From Thermogutta sp. (GTDB lineage: Bacteria; Planctomycetota; Planctomycetia; Pirellulales; Thermoguttaceae), in assembly GCF_014359955.1 (NCBI RefSeq), contig NZ_JACIYL010000252.1, positions 1 through 5,418 of the forward strand: a stretch of 5,418 bases of DNA, written 5' to 3'. This document shows, in pieces, positions 1 through 4,813 of this stretch (its first letter is position 1; every line of letters starts with the position of its first letter). A program made the translations under genes and the position numbers. A model generated the notes under the pieces. The model was not told the DNA's origin. It searched no databases and worked only from the letters and a program-made list of their open reading frames with translations.

Positions 1-813
1 GGGGAACAGCCCGGTGCTTTCGAAGATGCGCGACAGGGAATGTCCGGCCTGGATTGAGGCCCACACAGGACGCCGCAGCGCGGTGAACGCGGGATGCTCC
101 GCAGCCTGAAGGGCTAAATCCACGGCAACTCTCACATCCAGCGATGATCGCAGGGTGATGGAGAGCGCCCAGGTGAACCGCGCCAAAGCCAGTGTGCGGG
201 AAATATCTCCGAGGATCGGCAACAAATCGACAAACATCTGGATGGGCCTGGTCCAGAGCAGACCGCGTCGGGAAGCCCAGATGAGAAGCGCGATCCCCGC
301 CGCGCAGCTTCCCACAATCGTCAGATAAATGAGGAGGCCTCTCTCGCCGACCAGTCCGAAGCCGAGCGGATCCAGCACGATGTCGCCCCTCTTACCGATC
401 TCACCCATGATCCAGATAAGAAACCCGATCACAATGATGGCAAAGGTAAGTTCAAACAGCGGCCAGACGAGGAGCGACCAGAATGTACGGCGTCGGGCGA
501 TTTCTTCTTCGTAATATCTGGCAAGGAGGCGAAAAGCCTCGGGCAATTTGCCGGTCTCTTCTCCAATGCGGACAATTTGCAGAAAAAGGCGTGGGAAATA
601 ATCTTCGGTAAGGGCCAGTGCATCGGCCAGGGCATAACCTTTACTAACTGCCTCCGCGATGATCCGCATTGCTCGCCGGTAGGCCCCACCACTGGCGCGT
701 TCCGCTTCCCGCCGGCAAATGGTTCGCAGGTCCACGCCGGCCTCGATTTGGGTTGCCAGGCGCTGGCAAAGCTGTACGAGCTGACGTTTGGTGATTCGGC
801 TACCGAGCAGCAT
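1..813 (-). CDS. Type II secretion system F family inner-membrane protein (GspF/PilC-like), 3' end cut by window edge
   Basis: The minus strand is open from ATG at 813 to base 1 with no stop, giving 271 residues. F-family proteins are polytopic inner-membrane platform proteins that contact the assembly ATPase and the pseudopilin in type II secretion or type IV pilus machines. Residues about 8-135 form a first F domain: the pattern LxxRLATxIEAGVDL (15-29), a YFPRLFLQIVRIGEETGKL block (72-90), then helix Y100-YEEEIARRR and a hydrophobic segment at 112-136. A second membrane segment lies at about 159-180. Residues about 196-271 start a second F domain (LARFTWALSITLRSSLDV, 210-227). Whole proteins are usually 350-400 residues, so roughly 80-130 are missing. 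Start choice: ATG 813 has only a weak CAGG upstream. The frame stays open to a stop at 961-963, but its only upstream alternative is a TTG at 954. The gene diverges from serA. No other secretion gene is visible, so the exact machine is unknown. Confidence 0.88.
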   Translation of the reverse strand, partial: MLLGSRITKRQLVQLCQRLATQIEAGVDLRTICRREAERASGGAYRRAMRIIAEAVSKGYALADALALTEDYFPRLFLQIVRIGEETGKLPEAFRLLARYYEEEIARRRTFWSLLVWPLFELTFAIIVIGFLIWIMGEIGKRGDIVLDPLGFGLVGERGLLIYLTIVGSCAAGIALLIWASRRGLLWTRPIQMFVDLLPILGDISRTLALARFTWALSITLRSSLDVRVAVDLALQAAEHPAFTALRRPVWASIQAGHSLSRIFESTGLFP

Positions 814-1168
814 GAATAACCTGTGACGTTGTCTGCCGAGGATAATCTCCTGAACGAACGCAACCAGGTATCTGAAGTCAGCCGAGTGACCCCGGTGCTG
901 ACCGGAAATGACATACGCAGGCCGTGCCGGTATCCCCGCGCTGCGCTCTTCCAATGTCTGTCACTGGCGTTCCCGTGGAGTATCCTCAGACACTGATTCC
1001 AGTTTGTCTATCGCGTCATCTTACGCCCGGTTGAGCGGCTCTGCAAACGCTCATTCGCCTGACACCCCACTTTTTGCCAGGATCTGCAAAAGTCCAGAAC
1101 CTCAATGTGTTGTCGGGGCTGTTCATGAATGGCCTTTGCTGATGCGTGCCGCGTCCCCCTTTACGCGA

Positions 1169-1188
1169 GAGCGATTTATCGCTCCTAC
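1169..1188 (-). repeat. REP-like palindrome with a 5' GTAG tetranucleotide
   Basis: Read on the minus strand, GTAG (1188-1185) is followed directly by GAGCGA, the loop TAAA and TCGCTC (1184-1169). This is a perfect 6-bp stem with a 4-base loop, and the loop's outer T and A could pair as well. Flanking bases extend it imperfectly (CG 1164-1165 with CG 1188-1189). A GTAG or GGAG tetranucleotide set directly 5' of a hairpin is the known layout of REP sequences mobilised by RAYT transposases. Only one copy is seen here, so membership of a repeat family is an inference. Confidence 0.35.
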
Positions 1189-1318
1189 GAGTATCCCAGT
1201 TCTTCTCTGGTCATCCCGGTCATCGAAGGGGTATCGGCACGGCGAGCCAAAGGTTGGAGTCGGCTGTTCTTTCGATTGCTTCGGAGAAGTTGGAAATGGC
1301 TCTGGTTTCCACCGGTGC

Positions 1319-1347
1319 TTGACGCTTCAGCAGCGTTGCCGTAAAAG
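1319..1347 (+). promoter_or_regulatory. Candidate sigma-70 promoter for serA
   Basis: TTGACG (1319-1324, five of six consensus bases) is separated by 17 bases from TAAAAG (1342-1347, four of six). This would start transcription near 1354 and leave a leader of about 64 bases before the serA ATG. The palindrome CACCGGTG (1310-1317) ends one base upstream of the -35 hexamer and could be an operator half or full site. The call rests on consensus matching only. Confidence 0.4.
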
Positions 1348-1417
1348 TGAAGGGTTACGGTCCAGGGAACACAGAATGTGAAGTGATACACTGACCGGTA
1401 AGTTTGAGGACCCACCC

Positions 1418-3058
1418 ATGGTTAAAGTCGTCGTGCTCGATCCGATTTCCCCCGAGGGTCTGAAGCTCCTGGAATCGGCAGGAATGATCGAATACGAGGT
1501 CCGCACAGGTCTTAAAGGTGAGGACCTTCGCAAGACGCTCGCCGAGTTCGATGGGGCGATCTGCCGCAGCGGGGTGAAGATCACCGCCGATGCTCTGGAG
1601 GGGAACAGGCGATTGAAGGTCATCGTTCGCGCTGGGGTGGGCACAGACAATATCGATACCGCGGCCGCAACACGCCAGGGTATCATCGTCATGAATACGC
1701 CGGGTGGCAACACGATAGCCACCGCAGAGCACACCATGGCGCTGATGCTGGCCCTCTCCCGGAATATCTTCCCCGCGTACAAAAGCCTTCTGGAGGGGAG
1801 GTGGGAACGCCACCAATTCATGGGAACCGAGCTGTGTGGCAAGACGCTGGGTATCATCGGCCTGGGTCGGGTCGGGCAGGCCGTGGCTGAGCGGGCCCTC
1901 GCTTTCAAAATGAAGGTCCTCGGGTATGATCCGTTTTTGCCGGAGCACCGGGCACGGGAATTGGGTATTCGTACCTGCCGAACTCTGGACGACCTTTTCC
2001 CCGAGGTGGACTACCTCACGGTGCACACGCCACTCAATGATCAGACGCGCAACCTTATCGATCGGCCTCAAATTCAAATGATGAAAAAGGGGGTGCGCAT
2101 CATCAACTGTGCGCGAGGGGGCATCATCAACGAAGACGCATTGCTGGAGGGCCTGGAGAGTGGTCACATCGGTGGTGTGGCCCTCGACGTCTTCACGAAG
2201 GAGCCATGCACCAACAGCCCTCTTTTTGGAAAGCCCAATGTCTTGTGCACTCCGCACCTCGGCGCCAGCACGGAGGAAGCCCAGACAAATGTGGCCATCG
2301 AAGCGTGCGAGCTGCTGGTTGATTTCTTCACGACGGGCGCCGTGCGGAACTCCGTCAACATGGCGCCACTGGACCCCAAGACGCTGGAGGGCCTGCGCGG
2401 GTACTTGGACCTTGTTTACCGGTTGGGCCTTTTGATGGCGCAGATCGATCGCGAGCCACCCACCCGCTGCAAAATCCGTTATCAGGGGGAGGTGGCCAAT
2501 CGCGACACCCGCCTGCTTTCGGCGGCGTTTGCTGCGGGGCTTCTTCAGCATGCCCTGGAGCAATCGGTCAATCTGGTCAATGCTCCCGTTTTGCTTCAGC
2601 AACGGGGAATTGAACTGGCCGAAGAACGCACCACGGATATCGGCGATTTCGCCTCTCAGGTGACGGTGGAAGTTTTTCGGAATGACAAGTCGGCGCTGGC
2701 GGCCGGCGCGCTGTTCGGTAAATCACTGCCCCGACTTGTTCAGAAAGGGGATTTCAGGCTGGAAAGTCCCTTGGAAGGGACGATGCTCATCATGTATCAC
2801 CGCGATGTGCCGGGGGTGATTGGGCGGGTCGGCGAGATCTTCGGTCGCCACAACGTCAACATCGCCTTTCTTTCGCTGGGACGGGCCGAAAACAAGCCCG
2901 GCGGCGATGCGATTGGCGTTCTCGCCCTCGACAGCTACCCACCGGCGGAATCGATCGCGGAGATTCTCAAGTTGGAGCCGATCCATCGGGCGACCGTGGT
3001 GGTCCTGCCGCCGCGGGGAGAGCTTCCCCCCTGGCTGGGCGTCGGCATGCCCAAATAG
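1418..3058 (+). CDS. serA: D-3-phosphoglycerate dehydrogenase, long form with ASB and ACT domains
   Basis: SerA is a cytosolic enzyme that oxidises 3-phosphoglycerate to 3-phosphohydroxypyruvate with NAD, the first step of serine synthesis. The 546-residue length fits the long form (about 525-540). The substrate-binding part has the R71-AGVGTDNID motif. The nucleotide fold follows with GLGRVG (148-153) and D171 (YDP) at the end of the second strand, where it can hold the NAD ribose. The catalytic triad is R233 (NCARGG), E262 (TKEP) and H280 (PHLGAST). Residues about 317-450 are the ASB domain. Residues about 455-530 are an ACT domain, with HRDVPGVIG (461-469) and VN at 480-481. D463 and N481 sit where serine-contacting residues lie in inhibited homologues, so serine feedback is likely. 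A proline-rich tail of about 16 residues (531-546) follows the ACT domain. ATG 1418 has GAGGA at 1406-1410, seven bases upstream. It appears to be monocistronic, with its own promoter and a hairpin directly after the stop. Confidence 0.97.
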   Translation: MVKVVVLDPISPEGLKLLESAGMIEYEVRTGLKGEDLRKTLAEFDGAICRSGVKITADALEGNRRLKVIVRAGVGTDNIDTAAATRQGIIVMNTPGGNTIATAEHTMALMLALSRNIFPAYKSLLEGRWERHQFMGTELCGKTLGIIGLGRVGQAVAERALAFKMKVLGYDPFLPEHRARELGIRTCRTLDDLFPEVDYLTVHTPLNDQTRNLIDRPQIQMMKKGVRIINCARGGIINEDALLEGLESGHIGGVALDVFTKEPCTNSPLFGKPNVLCTPHLGASTEEAQTNVAIEACELLVDFFTTGAVRNSVNMAPLDPKTLEGLRGYLDLVYRLGLLMAQIDREPPTRCKIRYQGEVANRDTRLLSAAFAAGLLQHALEQSVNLVNAPVLLQQRGIELAEERTTDIGDFASQVTVEVFRNDKSALAAGALFGKSLPRLVQKGDFRLESPLEGTMLIMYHRDVPGVIGRVGEIFGRHNVNIAFLSLGRAENKPGGDAIGVLALDSYPPAESIAEILKLEPIHRATVVVLPPRGELPPWLGVGMPK

Positions 3059-3108
3059 GGATGCATCAGGGCAACGCAAACGGGAAAGCCGCACTGAATT
3101 TGCATCCC
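3058..3108 (+). terminator. Imperfect hairpin directly after the serA stop, possible terminator or 3'-end structure
   Basis: GGGATGCA (3058-3065) is perfectly complementary to TGCATCCC (3101-3108). Inside, CAG and GGC (3067-3072) can pair with GCC (3088-3090) and CTG (3094-3096), leaving a GCA bulge. That gives about 14 pairs broken by internal bulges. The outer arm begins on the last base of the serA stop codon. There is no T-run after it, so it is not a classic intrinsic terminator. It could instead stabilise the mRNA end or mark a Rho-type end. Confidence 0.35.
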
Positions 3109-3127
3109 CCGGCGGGTGAGCTATTCT
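3100..3127 (+). promoter_or_regulatory. Weak candidate promoter for the small gene
   Basis: TTGCAT (3100-3105, three of six) lies 16 bases before TATTCT (3122-3127, four of six). Transcription from here would give a leader of about 95 bases that carries the palindrome GAACCGGTTC (3146-3155) and the hairpin at 3177-3209. The match is poor, and the -35 overlaps the arm of the serA 3' hairpin. Confidence 0.2.
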
Positions 3128-3145
3128 ACTAGTGCCGGTCGTACT

Positions 3146-3209
3146 GAACCGGTTCTGGATTTTTCTGTTCGAGGGGAATTCCTGTCGATTTCTAGAAGGG
3201 ACAGGATTT
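3146..3209 (+). promoter_or_regulatory. Palindrome and leader hairpin upstream of the small gene
   Basis: GAACCGGTTC (3146-3155) is a perfect 10-base palindrome. Further on, TCCTGTC (3180-3186) pairs with GACAGGA (3200-3206) around a 13-base loop. Two more pairs lie beyond one T-T mismatch (3177-3178 with 3208-3209). The hairpin ends eight bases before the ribosome binding site GAGGA (3217-3221). The palindrome could be an operator and the hairpin an mRNA leader element; neither role is shown. Confidence 0.3.
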
Positions 3210-3227
3210 TCAGTGCGAGGACCCGCC

Positions 3228-3500
3228 ATGAATTCCGATGCGATTTTCCCAGACAGCGCAACTTCCCAGCCTGCCAGTGGCGAGCCGGTTCCCGTGTTCG
3301 TGGACCGCCGTAAAAATCCGCACGGGACACCGCCCGATGGCAGGGAAAGACGCCAGTTTGCCAATTCATATGCGGATCTTTCGCCCGAAGCCCGGGAATT
3401 GGGGCAGGCCATCGACGCGTACAAACTGCAGCATCACCGTCGATTCATCAATTACGAAGAACTACTGGCGGTCATTAAATCGCTTGGCTACCACAAATAG
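3228..3500 (+). CDS. Small basic uncharacterised protein, 90 residues
   Basis: ATG 3228 has GAGGA at 3217-3221, six bases upstream. This start is preferred over upstream in-frame starts such as ATG 3132, whose extra residues would run through the leader hairpin. Residues 1-22 are rich in Ser, Ala and Pro and look disordered. A basic stretch DRRKNPHG (26-33) and RERRQF (39-44) follows. Then come LSPEARELGQAIDAYKLQ (51-68) and RRFINYEELLAVIKSLGYHK (71-90), which read as two amphipathic helices. There is no signal peptide, membrane segment or cysteine. The C-terminal pattern resembles short unnamed proteins I associate with Planctomycetota, from memory only. The function is unknown; the basic charge and compact helices would suit a nucleic-acid or ribosome partner, but that is speculation. 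It appears to be its own transcription unit, with a possible terminator 13 bases after the stop. Confidence 0.75.
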   Translation: MNSDAIFPDSATSQPASGEPVPVFVDRRKNPHGTPPDGRERRQFANSYADLSPEARELGQAIDAYKLQHHRRFINYEELLAVIKSLGYHK

Positions 3501-3512
3501 GAAATAACGGTC

Positions 3513-3537
3513 AGCGAACGAGGGGCTTTCGCTCGCT
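3513..3537 (+). terminator. Candidate terminator of the small gene
   Basis: AGCGAACGA (3513-3521) pairs with TCGCTCGCT (3529-3537) with one A-C mismatch, around the 7-base loop GGGGCTT. The stem is followed by TGTCCTTTCCC, a pyrimidine stretch rather than a clean T-run. It lies 13 bases after the stop codon at 3498-3500, which is the right place for an intrinsic terminator. Confidence 0.45.
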
Positions 3538-3727
3538 TGTCCTTTCCCGGAAATGCCGTTTCGACGTCCGCAGGGCCGGTCTGAAACGCCGCCCCGATTC
3601 TACTCATCCTGGCCCCGCGCCTTGGGGCATCCGGCACGGGTGTGAGTTCTGTCCATGCCCGTGATTTCAATCAAGTTGTTCCGCGCTTTGCGACGGGACG
3701 TTTCATCGCCTTTGGGGTCGGCCCGAG

Positions 3728-3755
3728 TTCCTAATCGTCTCAAAAAAGCTATAGT
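3728..3755 (+). promoter_or_regulatory. Candidate promoter of the galU-kinase operon
   Basis: TATAGT (3750-3755) matches five of six -10 consensus bases. A poor -35 (TTCCTA, 3728-3733, three of six) lies 16 bases upstream, and a run of six A bases (3742-3747) sits just before the -10. Transcription would start near 3762, leaving a leader of about 87 bases to ATG 3849. The -10 is good; the -35 is doubtful. Confidence 0.35.
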
Positions 3756-3848
3756 TTCGAGAAGGGCCATCAAGGGCTGCGGGGAGTTTTTCTGTTCCGA
3801 ATAATGAGGAGCCTCCGGAGTCGTTCGTTGAAGGAGAGTCTCAGAGCG

Positions 3849-4787
3849 ATGCCAAGTCCAACTGTTGATCTTGCTGTTGTTCCCGTGGCGGGACGGGGCA
3901 CCCGACTGCTACCACTGACCAAGAGCCAGCCGAAGGAGATGCTGCCTGTCGGACGAAAGCCGGTTGTCCAGTATGTGGTGGAGGAACTTGTTCGGTGTGG
4001 AATCAAACGGTTTTTGTTCATCACGGGGCCCGGCAAAACCGCCATCGAAAACCACTTTGACCTCAATCCGGAGCTGATCCAGATGCTCCGGGAGAGCGGG
4101 AAAGAAGAGCTGCTGAAGGAGCTGTCGTTCGAGCGGGCGGAGGTGGACTATTTCTACACCAGGCAGAGACGCCAACTGGGGTTGGGCCACGCCGTCCTGT
4201 GTTCCGCAACGATGGTCAAGGACCAGCCGTTCGTTGTGGCCCTGGGAGATTCGATTATCGGTCTTCAGGCCCAGTCGGATGTGGTGCGTCGGATGATCAC
4301 GCTTTTCGAGGCGGAGTCGGCGGACGCCGTTATCGCGTTTGAGACAGTTCCCCGCGAAGACGTCGTCCATTATGGAATCGCCCAGCCCGTGGGGAACGAT
4401 CTGAACAATGGCAAGGAGTATTTTCGACTGGCGGGGATCATCGAAAAACCAACTCCGCAGGACGCGCCAAGCTGTTTGGCGGTGGCAGCGCGGTACGTCT
4501 TTCGGCCAGCGATTTTCGACCATCTGCGGCGAACGCCGCCCGGCAAGGGTGAAGAAATCCAACTCACGGATGCCATCCAGCGAATGATCGAATCGGGAGG
4601 GAACGTGCTCGGAATTCGTCTGCCGCCGCACGAACGCCGGTTCGACATCGGCAATTTTGATAGCTATTTTCGGGCATTTTTGGAGTTTGCCCTGGCCGAC
4701 GAGGAATGCGGACCGGGATTGCGAGACTTCCTGAAACGCGTGCTCGAAACCCAGGAAAGAATCGGGGCAGGGCAGGGGAGAGAATGA
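3849..4787 (+). CDS. galU: UTP:glucose-1-phosphate uridylyltransferase (GalU family)
   Basis: GalU enzymes are cytosolic and join UTP and a sugar 1-phosphate (normally glucose) into a UDP-sugar plus pyrophosphate, feeding polysaccharide and glycan synthesis. The 312 residues fit the family. The nucleotide loop [19 protein letters not shown] spans 15-33. ENHFD (67-71), the metal-binding D134 in LGDSI, YGIA (175-178), the phosphate-binding K200 in EKP, and [10 protein letters not shown] (234-243) all match the family. FDIGN (265-269) is followed by F-D-S, where most GalU proteins have K-x-G, which may alter the sugar end of the site. Start: ATG 3849 gives the usual short lead before the first strand and has AAGGAG at 3831-3836, 12 bases upstream, which is rather long. 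An in-frame ATG at 3804 would add 15 arginine- and serine-rich residues and is less likely. The stop overlaps the start of a mini-ORF leading to the kinase gene, so the two are probably co-transcribed. Confidence 0.93.
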   Translation: MPSPTVDLAVVPVAGRGTRLLPLTKSQPKEMLPVGRKPVVQYVVEELVRCGIKRFLFITGPGKTAIENHFDLNPELIQMLRESGKEELLKELSFERAEVDYFYTRQRRQLGLGHAVLCSATMVKDQPFVVALGDSIIGLQAQSDVVRRMITLFEAESADAVIAFETVPREDVVHYGIAQPVGNDLNNGKEYFRLAGIIEKPTPQDAPSCLAVAARYVFRPAIFDHLRRTPPGKGEEIQLTDAIQRMIESGGNVLGIRLPPHERRFDIGNFDSYFRAFLEFALADEECGPGLRDFLKRVLETQERIGAGQGRE

Positions 4788-4813
4788 CGTTACGGCAACG
4801 GTGTCAGCGATGA
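4784..4813 (+). CDS. Nine-codon coupling mini-ORF between galU and the kinase
   Basis: ATG 4784 overlaps the galU stop as ATGA. It opens the peptide MTLRQRCQR, which ends at TGA 4811-4813, and that stop overlaps the kinase ATG 4810, again as ATGA. AGGGG (4774-4778), five bases upstream, is a fair ribosome binding site for the mini-ORF, while the kinase ATG has none of its own. This suggests that ribosomes finishing galU translate the mini-ORF and then restart at the kinase. The peptide itself probably has no function. This is read from sequence only and could be chance. Confidence 0.35.
   Translation: MTLRQRCQR

Larger units (their letters stand above)
814..1417. other. Divergent intergenic region between the T2SS-F gene and serA
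   Basis: This 604-base gap contains no convincing gene. Forward frames at 908-1381 and 1129-1344 are open, but they lack ribosome binding sites and recognisable protein character. I found no tRNA-like cloverleaf. It contains a weak hairpin (TTTTTGC 1071-1077 with GCAAAAG 1086-1092), a REP-like palindrome at 1169-1188, an 8-base palindrome CACCGGTG at 1310-1317, and a sigma-70-like promoter for serA at 1319-1347. Promoter elements for the leftward gene were not clear. Confidence 0.6.
3501..3848. other. Intergenic region rich in inverted repeats upstream of galU
   Basis: No gene is visible in these 348 bases. Four inverted repeats follow each other: 3513-3537 (listed as a terminator); CGTTTCGAC (3557-3565) with GTC and GAAACG (3579-3581, 3583-3588, one bulged T); GCCCC (3612-3616) with GGGGC (3624-3628); and CACGGG (3635-3640) with CCCGTG (3658-3663). 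GGGCAT (3625-3630) can also pair with ATGCCC (3655-3660), which would break the last two hairpins. A TATAGT follows at 3750 and the galU ribosome binding site at 3831. I recognised no known riboswitch or ncRNA family. Confidence 0.5.

Noticed and set aside
429..914. 161-residue minus-strand frame overlapping the T2SS-F gene
   Set aside because: It is in another frame of the same strand, is cysteine- and serine-rich with no domain, and conflicts with the well-supported F-domain protein.
1071..1092. TTTTTGC/GCAAAAG hairpin as a terminator
   Set aside because: The stem is weak and AT-rich, includes a G-T pair, has no T-run after it, and no gene ends nearby.
1209..1224. Direct repeat GGTCATC at 9-base spacing
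   Set aside because: Two 7-base copies only, no third copy and no nearby start; too short to call an operator or satellite.
1129..1344. 71-residue plus-strand frame ending in a Trp- and Arg-rich stretch
   Set aside because: The aromatic-basic end looks slightly protein-like, but there is no ribosome binding site and it overlaps the palindrome and the serA -35 and -10; it is more likely chance.
908..1381. 157-residue plus-strand open frame in the divergent gap
   Set aside because: It has no ribosome binding site, a composition unlike a folded protein, and runs through the serA promoter and the REP-like palindrome.
1355..2602. 415-residue minus-strand open frame antisense to serA
   Set aside because: It lies entirely over a clearly real SerA with intact catalytic motifs, has no recognisable domain, and long antisense frames are common opposite GC-biased codons.
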